From the NCBI GenBank assembly GCA_002964805.2, contig PUDQ02000018.1, positions 310,001-374,000 on the forward strand: a stretch of 64,000 nucleotides of DNA, given 5' to 3'. This stretch comes from Trametes villosa (taxonomy: Eukaryota; Basidiomycota; Agaricomycetes; Polyporales; Polyporaceae). This document shows positions 31,505-43,165 of the stretch, in pieces. The translations under genes and the position numbers were made by a program. Numbering within the stretch: the first letter of the stretch is position 1; every line of letters starts with the position of its first letter. The notes under the pieces are model-generated. The model did no database searches. It was not told where the DNA came from and saw only the letters and a program-made list of their open reading frames with translations.

Positions 31505-32284
31505 ATGCATACAAACTCACACCCTGTGCTCGACGACCTACGCTCCCATTTTGCCCATCATACATGCTCTTCTGCACCCCTGCTGTATGCTCCATTCACG
31601 TTGCCCGTTCCCGCACACTTTCCACTAGCCTCCCTTCTCAACACCTATGGGGGTATCATGCGATTAGTTCCTCCGTCGACACTAGGGTCCCTTGAACAGA
31701 AGAGCCGGCAGGACGAGGAGACAGTCCCCATCTATATCGACTTCCCCACCCACATGCCCACTCAACAGACACCCTGGAACCTGAGTACAAGGACGCCATC
31801 GACTATTTTTATGGTTGGTGGCACGGTATTCTTACCGCTGCTTGGGAAGGGGTATGTTTCAGGGATCGTGGACGTCACACCCCACAAAGCCACTCTGGTC
31901 GTGCACCCGTACCGCTGCCCGGAAGACGAAGTGTTCATCAGAGTCCCATGCAGCCAAATCACTCCACCGGTTGCTGCCCCAAGGACTCAGATGACAAGCT
32001 CCTCGCTCACCGTCAACACATACGACCCCGATGGTATTGCCGACAGGCTGTTTCCCCGCCTACGGCGTGCAATCAGCTCACAGTTGTACGTTTATTTGAT
32101 TTTTGCTATACTGGTGCTTGCTAACGCGTATATAGTAGCAGCAGCAAGAATTCAGCAGGCACAACAGACCCTACCCTTGCACGCACCGTCGGTGAAGTTG
32201 ACGTCCAGCTCCGAATCGCCGGGAGCAGCACGGCGCGTGATGCATAGTCTATCCGAGCGCACACTGGATACCCTAAGTAAGTAG
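31505..32284 (+). CDS. Uncharacterised membrane-anchored protein with SH3-like block
   Basis: Single open frame. An ATG at 31412 is possible, but a TATATAT at 31448 favours the in-frame ATG at 31505 (259 residues). About residue 100 begins IFMVGGTVFLPLLGKGYVSG, then DVTPHKATLVVHPY and EVFIRVPCSQI, resembling the SH3-like domain of the 77-residue protein 160 bp upstream. A hydrophobic segment near the C-terminus (LYVYLIFAILVLANAYIVAA) looks like a single membrane anchor, followed by a short Ser/Arg-rich tail. No family recognised; the two genes may be diverged tandem copies. Confidence 0.5.
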   Translation: MHTNSHPVLDDLRSHFAHHTCSSAPLLYAPFTLPVPAHFPLASLLNTYGGIMRLVPPSTLGSLEQKSRQDEETVPIYIDFPTHMPTQQTPWNLSTRTPSTIFMVGGTVFLPLLGKGYVSGIVDVTPHKATLVVHPYRCPEDEVFIRVPCSQITPPVAAPRTQMTSSSLTVNTYDPDGIADRLFPRLRRAISSQLYVYLIFAILVLANAYIVAAARIQQAQQTLPLHAPSVKLTSSSESPGAARRVMHSLSERTLDTLSK

Positions 32285-32970
32285 ACTAGCTTGGTGATAA
32301 TATCGTGAATGTAGAACTTACTATATACGAAGCTGGATCATTAGAACATGGAAAGGAATGTTGGAGACCCTGTATATAACGGCCTCATCTACCCGTACTC
32401 CTCGTTCTGTCGTACAGACTAGCGGTTCAACCGGTGACGGCGCGAGAATTGAAGGCGGCTCAGGAGAGGCAAAGAGGACGAGCATGTAAAGCGTGGGGCA
32501 TGGTGGGAGGCAGGGCGTGCGGGATATCGAAGAACAGCAGACCTGACATGTGCGAGTTGTTCAACAAGCGAATCACTGCCAAATTGTTCGCCAGTTTTAC
32601 ACAGAGGCGAGGGGTGGAACCGCAGGGGAAACGGTGAAAGAGACAAACAGCTCGCGTGTCGCGCGCGATACTTTCCCCGCGCCGATCGACGGGCGTCTGT
32701 CGATTGATGCACGCTCAGCCATGTTCGCCTACAAAACTAGTCCTGGGCGTGAACAGAGCTACTCTCGGTAGCGCGAAGGCCTGGTTATGATTGTCTGGAA
32801 CATGTGCCTCCCTTCCATGTGTATGCACGATCACATCCCAACATCTCCCCTTTCAGTGATACTAGTCGGGGAGGGACGCACGGGGCGAGCTCGCCGACCT
32901 CATACGTCGACAGTACACGCGCGGAGCAGATGTTCGCGGCGCGCCGATCAGTATGTCTGCAAAGTTCTGA

Positions 32971-32991
32971 AAAGGTCTGACCCAGACCTTT
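32971..32991. repeat. 9-bp-stem palindrome in a CAGACC cluster
   Basis: AAAGGTCTG, ACC, CAGACCTTT, followed at once by two more TCAGACC copies (to about 33020): TTTCAGACCCC, GTCAGACCTG, TTTCAGACCT. Confidence 0.6.
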
Positions 32992-34352
32992 CAGACCCCG
33001 TCAGACCTGTTTCAGACCTCGGCTACCCGCCGCGCCCGGTACGTCCCTCCCGCTCCCTCTCGTGCCGCAGTCGTCGCATTCACCTTGCTGTTGGCCTAAG
33101 ACTTATACCCCGACACCCCGACACACCCCGTCGCCGCCTGGGCACAGCACCGCGAAGGGCGCGCTAACGTACCTCGTCCTCGTCTAGTCCTGTAGTACAT
33201 ACCGCAGCAGGACGGCGACGCCGTGCCCGCCCACGAGCGCCCTGCGTCTTCTGGCAGACGGGTCGTGCACGCGGCACGGGGCGCAGAGGGGAGACTCAGA
33301 CGGTGAGGGACGCACCTCTGGGCTCTACCATGCGCCCGCGCGCAGTGGAGCACGGAGCGTCGGCGGCGCTGACGTCGGGATCAGGGCATACGTAGGGTGT
33401 GTACGACGTTGCGGGAAAGGAAACGTCGGCGCCCCGCGCAAGCATGCAGCGGGTCGGGAGGCACAGCCGGGAGGGCCCGGACACGCGAGATGTCGACGGA
33501 ATAGTCGGGGCCGGCGGCGAGCTCCCCAGAGCACGCGCATGCCCGCGCGTGAAGGCCCGTCACTGGGTACCCGGTGCCCGAAACTCGCCCGCCCGTGCGC
33601 ATCGATGCGCTGTCGCGCAGCGGCGCGCCTCGGGGCGAGACGTTCGCGTCTGCCCGCCTGCCCGCCCCGTTCACGACTAGATGATGAACGTAGTCAATTA
33701 GGCCCGACACGCACCGCCGTTCCCGGCAGTTAGGAGGAGGTCGGAAAGTCGTTCTGCGAAGCGTGGCCCGCGAGAGGCGCGAGCTAGCTGCAAAACGGTG
33801 GGCGCAGGCATCCCGGCCGCGCATTCGCACTCCGGTTGCGAGAACGAGCGTTGTCGCCCCGTGCCAGCATGTGCAAATCCAGGTGGGGGGCGGTGGGGGG
33901 AGCCACCCATCGCGTGTTAAACGATTTCGCCGGCGAATCGCGCGCTGTACTGACGATTTTGCGACGGTGCGTTCCAAGACCGCGCGAGAACACGCTGTCC
34001 CGGCGCGCGGGGCACCGTCAATGGGCCTCTGGAGCCCCCCACGTCTGGCTGTGCCGGACAAGTTGTTGTTGCGCCGGGGCGACGCGCGGGACTCCGGGCG
34101 ATACGATGGTCGTGTCCGTTAGGCCGTCGTCCATCGGACGGGAAGACGAATGTCGTCGCCCGGCGTTGGGACTTGCACGGGCAGCTTGAATAAATCCGTA
34201 AATCTAGACGTTCGCTTTTGGAACGCCGCACCTGCGAGCAGCATGAGCTATCTGCACAACGACATGGCGCACGCGTACCAGGATAGGCGCCGGCCCGGTG
34301 CCCATGGAATCGCGGTTTCGACGCGGAATAAAAAGTGCTCGCAGCGGGTCTG

Positions 34353-34368
34353 GAGAGAGAGAGAGAGA
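34353..34368. repeat. (GA)8 microsatellite
   Basis: Uninterrupted GA dinucleotide run. Confidence 0.8.
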
Positions 34369-36399
34369 CTAGAAGCCCAGTCCCGGTGCGAGACATAGCG
34401 GGGAGCAGGATGATGAAGTATTGGCGATGTCCGCCGGGGTGTCGGTGAGCTATGGACGCAGCGTGCGGGGCGGGAGGCAAAATCGGCGCGACGCGAGCGC
34501 GTGCGGGCGTGCGGAGGGCTGCCAGCGCGCGTGACGAGCTCCCCGAGGTGCTCCAGTAGCGCATCGCGAACGTGTGTGCACGGCGGCAGATGTATGGGTG
34601 TCGCAACTGCATGAAGATAGACACCAAGCGCGCACAATTTTGACGGGCACAGGCAGTACTGGGAGTCGTGGGGATGCGTTTTACGCACCGTGACGGTGCG
34701 CAGGCGCAGCGGACACCGTTTGCGGGAGCTCTCAGCCCAGTAGCGCGGGAAGCTCCTAACACAGACAAGCAGCCTTGTGAGGCGTGGGCGACGTCGCTCG
34801 CGGGAGAGGCAATAAGGCCTGTACATTGTGAAGTGAACAGTTAGTAGAGAAAGACAAGGACGAGATATGCGACGTACTGAGTATAGCCAGGCGAGCAGAG
34901 TGGGTGTATGCAGTCCGAAGGCGTGTCAGGCAGGGAGGAGCGCGGGGAGGAGGGCAGACGGCAGCGAGAGCGCCGAAGGCGGGAAACGGCAGGGGAATGG
35001 CATGCGTGGCAGGCAAGCCGTGTCATAGCCAGAGTAAGCAATCGAGTAAGGGAGAGTGTGCACAGGCAGGCGGCTACCCAGAGGACACTCGAGCGCGGGC
35101 ACGGGACGGTAGACGACGTGAAGGCGGATGCGAGACAGCGCGGTTGGGCGTGGGAGAGGGGGCGAGCTCGGTGAGCCGCGTCGCGTGCGCTGCCATGAGC
35201 GAGCAGGCGAGCACCGCCGTGAAGCGGCCAAAAGACGCTCTGGCGGAGGACGTCATCGTTCCAGGCCAGACGCCCGTCCTGGCCAATCACAGGTCTCGGT
35301 AACTGCCACCACTCACTCACTGCGAGTCGCGGTACCTTTGACTCCGGGCCATGCCCGGCATCCTCGACGCCGTCCGTTCGCTCGACCTCCTATACACACC
35401 GTGCACCTTGCACGACTGGTCCTTTTGAGCGGCCGCCACGCGCGATGCTCGGTACGTTGCGTGTCTGGCTTCGGGTGGTAGTTTTTGTCGTGTTATGCTG
35501 ACTGCTCCTTCCACTGTGCACAAGCATCAGCTACTTCTCTAAGGACGGCACCGACGAGAACGGCGCGGCTCTCGAAGTTGACTTCCGCTGGTAGTAGCCT
35601 CTTGCACTACCCATGCAGGAACTCCCGCGCAGAGATTCCGCCGCGCGCCTCCGAGGACCACAGTATCGCTTCCCGACGTTGGAGCCTGAGTGCTGGGACA
35701 CTGGCGCGCATCTGCGTACAATCAAACACGCGTACACCATACGCCTCGCCGCACCCTCATTGGACGTATTTGGGTGAGCCGGTAAGGGGACAGGGTGCGC
35801 ACACTCGCCGTTTTGCGGGGGATTCACGCAACGCCCAGGCTTCCCTGCTCGAACCGAAACGTCCAGCTCCTGGTGGCTGCCGCAGCCGGCGGCGTGCGTC
35901 CCAGACCCGGGCGACCACGTTCGTATTGGGGTCGCGAACGCGGTTTGATGGGGCAGGCGGGTTCATAGGGACGACTATCCTCCAGTCTCGCCCGAGCGCG
36001 GCAGCGACTCAACACGCACCGGGTGTTGGACGCCCGACGACGAGCCCTGGCGCGCCGGTAGGCAGATGATCTTTGCCGAGCTCTCCGCACACCCCCACCT
36101 ATCCCGCCAACACCTCGCGTGCCCTGACTCTGGGCCCGCGGTCGCCCGTACTGCAGCTCCTCCGCACGCCGTGGGCCCGCCGCTGCAAGACTGCGGCCGC
36201 CACCTCTTCTCATGCCGTCCCGGCCGGCTCGCACCATCGCACTCTGGCACACCACCCCAGCTGGCCGATAGCAACAACGCACTGGGGACGTGTGCGATGC
36301 ACAGGCGCAGATGCGGCGCACGGGCCCGCCTCGCCGATGCTCCGTGCTCCTCTCCCGTGTGACGGAGCCCGGTCTCCCCCTCGTCGGCTCTCACCTGTA

Positions 36400-37157
36400 T
36401 TCGTCGACGACGCGAACAACACCACCATCGAGTGCGTCATGCTTCTCTTTCCCCGGCGATACGCTCGCGGCTGACGATGCTTCTGCAGTGTCATCAACCC
36501 ATCGAATGGGAAGCTGATCACGAAGATCAGCGAGGGCACGCCCAAGGACCTCGACCTCACCGTCGAGGCCACCGCGAAGGCGTTCGACACCACCTGGGGC
36601 CTGCACACCAACGGCGTCCAGCGCTCGCGCCTGCTGAACAAGCTCGGCGACCTCATGGAGGCGCACGCGGACACGCTCGCGGCGCTCGGAGTCGAAGCGC
36701 TCGACAACAGCAAGACGTTCAGCGGGGCGCGCAAGACCGACGTCGACCACTCGATCCGCTGCATCCGGTACTACACCGGCTGGGCAGACAAGATCCTCGG
36801 CCAGACGATCGAGACGTCCGAGGCCAAGCTCACCTACACCCGCCACGAGCCCATAGGCGTTGTCGGCCAGATTATCCTCTGGAACTTCCCTCGTACGTGG
36901 TCATCCTTCCAGCCTACCTATGACGCGCAGCTGATCGAATACCTTCGCAGTGCAAACGATGGCGTGGAAGATCGGCCCCGCACTCGCGACTGGCTGCACG
37001 GTCGTCCTCAAGCCCCGGAGTTCACGCCCCTGACTGCGCTCTACATGGCGAAGCTCGTCGACGAGGCTGGTTTCCCCGCCGGCGCCTTCAACCTCGTGAA
37101 CGGCTACGGTCACACCGTGGGTCAGGCTATGGCCGAGCACCCTGGCATTGAGAATGT
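36400..37157 (+). pseudogene. Truncated, frameshifted aldehyde dehydrogenase
   Basis: Remnant of an NAD(P)-dependent aldehyde dehydrogenase. The readable part begins at FVDDANNTTI (no start codon or N-terminal exon before it). It crosses an intron (36432-36488) into DVINPSNGKLITKISEGTP, MEAHADTLAAL, DNSKTF, IRYYTGWADKI, HEPIGVVGQIILWNFP, and another intron into MAWKIGPALATGCTVVLKP. There the KPSE motif has lost one base (AAGCCCCGGAG where AAGCCCTCGGAG is expected, near 37010), shifting the frame before EFTPLTALYMAKLVDEAGFP and GYGHTVGQAMAEHPGIEN. Homology then stops: the Rossmann-fold FTGS motif, the catalytic Cys and Glu and the whole C-terminal half are absent. Both ends are lost, so it is a non-functional fragment. 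Confidence 0.85.
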
Positions 37158-38375
37158 GCGTCTAAATCACCCGGGCCGGACACCGCCTACGTGCACGGCG
37201 ACCGCTCTTTGCGCAGCGCGCTCAGGGGAGCGGCACGGCGTTGCCCTTACAGGGTGGCGTCTTGCTGCGGCATGTACTGCGGGACCGGACGGGGTGCGTC
37301 AGTGCTCTTCCCGCGGTGCTACTTCCAGGCAACGGCGGCGCGCGTCGATATCACCAGGAGGCAAGACTAGGGAGAACGACGAGGCGAGTGCAACGGGTGC
37401 AGGATCGCGAGAGAGCGGGAGGAACGTGCCGGGGCGTTGCGGCTAACTGAAGCCGTAGTAGGACGGTGCGCGTGCGCACTCGGCCGTCCGGCGCCAGGCA
37501 CAGCGAACGAGCGCAGCGTGCTCTATGGCTACCCTGCCGGCTACGAGAGAGGTCGGAGGGCATGTGTTGTATGTGACCGAGGGCAACGAGTGCCCGAGCG
37601 CGTCGCTCATCCATCCGGCGAAGATGTCTGCGCAACGCGGACGGGACCTGGGCTGATGGACGAGTGAATAGACAACTGGGCAGGTCGTTCGAGGGTGCCG
37701 GAGGCTCGTTAGCCAGATTGGGGACGACGATCGATGCGGACGCGGCTAAGGATCCAAGGTCAGGAGGGTGAAGATCTAGCAGAGTGGTCGCTACTCACCT
37801 CCCTCTCTACAGATTGGTATCCGGGGTGGAGATCAACCGTTTCAACTCGGTGTACATGATTTCGCATGTCGCGCGAGACACTTGCGCACGCACTATGGCC
37901 TCCCGGAACCGCTATGGCCCACGGACGGTGACTGGCACCGCGGCCGTCCTTCGCTGCCCACATGCCCACGACGTACGTGGACAGGCCGCCGCGACGACGG
38001 GAAATCGCGAGCCGTCCGGATAGGCACCGCAGGCAAGGTGAGAGGTCAGGCGACGCGAACTACTACTACAGTCGCAGGAATGAACGTTCGGCGCCCTCCC
38101 CTGGAGCTCATGTACGTTACTGTCGCATAATATACATGCCTGTCATACCTGCGCGGCGGCCGGCGATCTGCGACAACATGTTCGTACTCAGGTGCAATCT
38201 TACACAGGGACAGTCACCGCACGGCGTGGGTCGCTGGCCCTCGTAGTAGTACCCCGGCCGTCGAACATAGATAGTTATACTCGGGGACATGGTCTTCCGT
38301 GAGCCAGCCTCTGCATATAAATATGATTTCAAGATACTATAATCTAGCCAATAGGCACGTTTCGTTAGTGTGCAT
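37158..38375. other. Intergenic stretch after the ALDH fragment
   Basis: No gene supported. Composition changes around 37.8-38.1 kb from GC-rich to the more even, GTAC/CGTACG-rich sequence that continues to about 63.4 kb. Confidence 0.4.
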
Positions 38376-40295
38376 TCACAGCTGACTGCCGCCCTTGGTC
38401 CCCCGACTACGTGTGACGCGTCCGGACGCTGGCTCCGCGTTGACGGTGGCCTTCCGGTTGGACCCCACAGCACGCTTCTTGCTAGGAGGCGAAGAAATCT
38501 TCGCGAAGGCAGGGACCTGACCGTCTTCGGCAACGCGCTTCTTCCCCCGGGGCGTCGGCGAGTCCGCGACGGTCATCATGGCGACGTCTCCTGTCGACGC
38601 GTCGTAGAGGTCGAAGGAGGAGGAGGCCAAAGCGGGCGACATCGGGAGAGATACCGTGGCTTCGGGGAAAGGAGACGACGGCAGCGTTGTCGTGCTCGAG
38701 AACGTGGTAGTCGGGCTTGCGTGCGGGCTGTCGCACTGCTCGTCGTTGCGTTCTTCGGCCTCGGTGTCCAAGAATTGCATATACGAATCGATATCGTCCT
38801 CCTACATACGACGTTCTTCAGTCACTTCACGAGAGTGGAAAGATAGGGGGACAAGGAACGAACATACCGGCCTTGCCGGACTGGTGGGCCACTCAGGCGG
38901 GGTGGATGGCGTGGGACTGCGCTGAGTATTGACCGGGGTATCCCAGTAGTTCTTGACGTCATCGGGACCGAAGAAAACCTCCGGCGAGGATTGGGTCTGC
39001 TTGGAGTCCGAGTGTTCGCCTGTGTCGTTCGAGGAGCCTTCAACCCCGAGCACAGATATATCAGTTACATCGTCAAGGACAGTGGCGGGACAGATGGTAC
39101 CACTAGTAGCGCCACCCTGGCCGTCGACGCGCATCTCAGTGTCGACATCAGTGTCGATGTCGTTGTCGCTGTCGGTACTGAACTCTTCAACTATGTACAA
39201 AGTCAGCAATAACCAACGGCTTCGAATGATACAACGTACATATCATGACTTGCCCAGCAACCAAACCGGAACGAGGAGCCTCCGGCTCAACGTCTGCCCC
39301 TTTGCCGTCTCCGACGAGGTCCGGCGACACCGTGGCGACTCGAATAATCTCGTAGGGCGTACAGGTGGTCGACCAGTGGTTAATGCCTATCATCCACTCG
39401 ACGAAGAAACTAATCCACACGAGATCGCCGGCGCGGATATAAGCGGGATCACAGTCGGCGATGTCGGCGAGCTCTCCATTGCGACATTCCAAGAACTTGG
39501 GACGATCGGGATTGGGGAAGTACTGCGTCGTCTTGGCAGCTTCCTCGATCCAGGAGTGCAGCTTGTACGAGACGGATTGTTCCTTCTTCGCCGTGTACTT
39601 GGTCCGCTTGAAGAACATGCGAGAGCTCATCACGTAGGCAGACGCGTTCGGATCGGACCCATCCTGCCAAGTCCGTCGGGGCTTCTTGTACTGGTTGAAG
39701 CCTGGTACGTCCCGGATGTACGTCTCAAACGCCTGACAACGGGTCAATGACCTTTAAACCGCTATGGACGCACGGGCGTACACACCTCTTGCGCGTCATA
39801 CAGCGTCTTATCGTGGTATGAGTCGAGGCCGTAGGAGAATTGGCACATACTGCTAGGGACAGCCTTACTGGGTGATGAACGGAGGTCAGTATGTACCCTG
39901 CCTGAACGCGAGGAAGCCGACTCACATGCGGGATTCCAGCAGGCCGTCTGGGGCAATCTCCCCAGGAGGGACGTAGTTGCCTGTTTGCAGATCGCTGTGG
40001 AAGCGCCACACACAGGGGGTCCAAAACACGGCTGGTTGAGTGCCCTTCGAGTCGACCGGGCACAGCTACGGTATCAGTTGTATGGCTAGTTAGCAGGGAA
40101 TCGTCGAGTGGTTCGCGTGGCACCCACCACCCATCGCCCAGGAAAATCCTGACGAGCTTCCACGATACGGTCAGGTGTAGAGATCGTCGCGACCGCTTTC
40201 TCGAGAGGTATGTAGTCCTTTCTGAAAGAGCGCGCTTTCCAGTAACGGACGTTTCGGACGAGCTTCTTGCGAGTGTCGATGTACTTGTCGGGCAT
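38376..40295 (-). CDS. Uncharacterised 543-residue protein, probably nuclear
   Basis: No named family. Six exons (40295-40128, 40065-39926, 39867-39786, 39732-39240, 39190-38868, 38801-38376) with canonical introns sum to 544 codons including stop. The first 330 residues look folded: MPDKYIDTRKKLVRNVRYWK, then FWTPCVWRFHSDLQTGNYVP, FSYGLDSYHDKTLYDAQEAF, VPGFNQYKKPRRTW, and a block CDPAYIRAGDLVWISFFVEW that reads like a small beta domain (GDLVWISF). The C-terminal 200 residues are acidic and Ser/Thr/Pro-rich (DSDNDIDTDVDTEM), ending in basic clusters (RGKKRVAED, KKRAVGSNRK) that could be nuclear signals. I have a sense of similar anonymous proteins in Agaricomycetes but cannot name one. A TATAAATA on the minus strand lies about 37-44 bp upstream of the ATG. 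Confidence 0.7.
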
Positions 40296-40331
40296 GATGG
40301 GGAGGATGAGGGCTGCAGACCGACGCCAGCA

Positions 40332-40339
40332 TATTTATA
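40332..40339 (-). promoter_or_regulatory. TATA box of the 543-residue gene
   Basis: TATAAATA on the minus strand, about 40 bp before the ATG at 40295. Confidence 0.55.
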
Positions 40340-41547
40340 CAAGCTCTAATGTGTATAGCCAAGTCAGACAGTAGCCATCCATATCGGCAAGAGCTCCCAG
40401 AAAAGACGACAAGACCGCCATGCTGCCGAGTCCCGACCAGCTTGAAGCAGGGGGAGGAATGGGGGAGGAACGCGCTGTCAGCGACATAGACGCACGATGC
40501 GGTGATCACCGCAGTTGACGCGCGCGCTTACCGGCTTTGACCACATCCAGCCACATCCCCGCGCGCCGCGGCGTCTACTATCCGAGCCTCGGTTGTTCAG
40601 ACTCTCCACGACTTACATCCGTCCCCATACATGAAGGCTCGCATCAGCGTCGCATATGCCGATGTATCTCATCACGCCATAGGAGGACGCGAGAGGCGCA
40701 GCTCATCGGAATTTCGCGGCCGCTACTCACAGGTGGGTGCATCCGAGGACATATCGGGCAGGACGTTCAGCGACGCTACGCCGAGACGGGAATTTATAGA
40801 AGGACGTACGAGTTATGCTGTGCATATACACTTCCCCGCAATGCCCTTGCTTACGCCGTACGCAGTTACCCTGACTCGCTTGGAGGCAGCGGCGATTTGC
40901 GCGGTAATCCAAAGGTGTGGGGCCTGCAACGCCGCCTGCCTGCAGAACCCATCCCCAAACCATGTCCGCTATGCACATAGTACGCATATTATTGGATTTG
41001 GTTGCTTGAGGCTAACTGAGGTCTTCGACAGTACACCGCGTAGACCACTTCGTGGTTTACATCTACGTGGGCACGGATCGCCACCCGACCATGACTGGAT
41101 CGCCGCCGGTCTACCACGTATATCTCTGCGACACAGTCGAGCAGCGAATAGTGAGCACGCCTCCGTCCTATGACGTTGCATGGCCTAGACTGACAAGCCG
41201 CCCACTGCAGCACGGCATTCTGATACCGATCGGATGTATCCCGGTGTCATCCTTCGATCATTCAGTACCCCGCTAGTGCGGAGTTGTCGTTACAGAGCAG
41301 ACGGCTCAATACTACCGGACAATATACGTGTGTTGCGCATTCGCGGTTTCATGGGCGAGATTCCGACGTTGCGTCCGACGCCAACCGGGGATACGGAACA
41401 TCTTACCGTGAGTACTGCTTCGGTACACTGGACCTACGAGGGCATCGCCCGAACCCTCCGCACAGCAAGGAACAATCTTCCGAAACACTCTACTCGCTAT
41501 CGCATCGTACACACAAGACTCAGACGATGAGGGACCTGCACCGCCAG
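40340..41547. other. Exon-like fragments, no closed model
   Basis: On the plus strand, a frame starting at ATG 40841 (MPLLTPYAVTLTRLEAAAIC) runs to a donor after ...VRYAH and joins in frame at 41034 to HRVDHFVVYIYVGTDRHP and VYHVYLCDTVEQRI. A later plus-strand piece reads ILPDNIRVLRIRGFMGEIPT (about 41310). I could not join these into one frame, so a small gene is likely but unresolved. Confidence 0.3.
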
Positions 41548-41556
41548 TATATAAAG
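41548..41556 (+). promoter_or_regulatory. TATA box of the F-box/NTase-like gene
   Basis: TATATAAAG about 65-73 bp before the ATG at 41621. Confidence 0.6.
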
Positions 41557-41620
41557 CTGTAGCAACCAACCACGAATACGCAACACAATCGCTTACAACG
41601 CCTACCACCACCTCATCAAT

Positions 41621-42853
41621 ATGTCTCTTCAGCGTACTCTGCGCAAGTCAGTGGTCTACTGCAAGAGATGTCTTCATGTGCTGACCTCGACGACGATAGG
41701 ACGCACATGCACACCGGGGCGCAAGGAAACGCTTACACCAGGGGGCAAGAGCACGCCTTTGGCGGGCTATACAGCACGCAAGGCAGCACAGTGAGGTGCG
41801 CATTTTCGCATCTGGGACCGGGTTTATGCACTAAGCGCGAACAGGTGGAATTTCGACATCCTATACTACCTTGCGTCCATCTTGGACCTCCAGACTCTGC
41901 AAGCATGGCGCGCAACCTGTAGAGCCGCCGACGACGCGGCGGCGACATACCTCAACACCCGCTACCTACGACTTCTCCGTGGACACTTCGCCGACGCCGC
42001 AGGTTTCCGGTCCCTCCTCCGCATAACAGGCTCCGTAATCTCAGGGTCTGCGGCGCTACACGTCCTCGATCGAGACCGTGCGGGAGGCTGGGAGCCCACG
42101 GATATCGATGTGTACGTCGCAAAGGACCAGTACGACCGAGTCGGCGACTACCTCACGGACGTGGAGTCCTACCTCCATGTAGGAACCAACGAGTCGATGT
42201 CGAGCCACACGTACGACTCAGTCGGCTTCCTGGAGGTCTCGCACTACGAAAACGAGCACGGCAAACGGATCGACGTTATCAGGAGCTCCACGCACTCCGC
42301 CCTCTTCCCCATTCCGTTCTTCTGGTCGTCGCACGTCATGAACTACCTCACTGCCGACTCGTTCTGTATAGCCTATCCCACATTCACACTCCAAGGCCGC
42401 GGTCTGCTGAGTCCGGTTTCCCTCGTCGATGCTCAGTACCCGCACAAACGTACACTCCTGGTCCTGTCGAAGTACACCAGCCGCGGCTACGACTTCCGCC
42501 TCTACGCGTACGCTTGGAAAGCCGATCCTCGTGCCGTATGCGCTCGCGAGGACGATGAAGGCTGTCCTATGACCATCCGGTACTTCGGAGATCCTCACTG
42601 CCTCACCGGGACCTTCTGCTCCATCGCCGACGCGGCGCGGAGCACGCAGAGCCGCGCACAGCCCGACGCAAGGATGCTGGTCCGTTGGTGGCGCGGTGGG
42701 AACGCCTGCGGAGGGAGTTGCGCACATCAGTCCAAATACTCATTGCGACTTACTCCTTACGTTTCTACCCACCGAATCACCCGAGGCTTCTACGAAACCT
42801 TCAAAGACGCTCGACCCATCCGAGACGCCATTCCTGGCCCTCAGAAATACTAG
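41621..42853 (+). CDS. F-box plus nucleotidyltransferase-like protein
   Basis: Two exons (41621-41790, 41845-42853) encode 392 residues. After a short basic, Cys-containing leader (KSVVYCKRCLHVLT), residues about 57-85 read WNFDILYYLASILDLQTLQ then WRATCRAA, an F-box-like helix set that would bind Skp1. The following domain carries a nucleotidyltransferase-like pattern: G124-S125 in ISGSAAL, D143 and D145 in WEPTDIDVYV, and a third acidic residue D200 in KRIDVIRS. The spacing from GS to DxD is longer than the classical 9-13, so catalysis is uncertain. C-terminal Cys motifs (CPMTIRYFGDPHC, W-RGGNACGGSC) are typical of a large, expanded and unstudied Agaricomycete family. TATA box upstream at 41548. 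Confidence 0.75.
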
Positions 42854-43165
42854 GACGCGGAATAGGTACGCCCACCATTCTACGGAGACGAGCATGATCT
42901 GACAAAGGGACTGTAGCGGTGTCGACCACATTGACGTATCCGCCAGTGAGTGGTGATGGCATCGCACTCCTCGGCAGCGATGGGGATACTTGCATTGCTT
43001 CGCAAACACATTACAAATAATAACTACTTACCTTGATATGTTCCCTTATGAATTCACCACGCGCGCGACAACGCGACACTTTGATACGTACATATACACA
43101 ATCGTCTGGTGAAAGCAAGGCGTACACCCCATTCTACCCCCTGCGGTCAGCGCTCCACCTCTGTT
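42854..43165. other. Short intergenic gap
   Basis: No feature seen beyond the two gene flanks. Confidence 0.4.

Larger units (their letters stand above)
32285..36399. other. Four-kilobase GC-rich stretch without recognisable genes
   Basis: Many long frames on both strands, Arg/Ala/Pro-rich, none with a domain or a closable spliced model. It carries a palindrome at 32971 and a (GA)8 run at 34353-34368. It may be decayed mobile DNA, but no transposon protein remnant is readable. Confidence 0.45.

Noticed and set aside
32400..36070. Several 120-280 codon frames on both strands
   Set aside because: Arg/Ala/Pro/Ser-rich, without motifs or joinable exons; expected by chance at this GC content.
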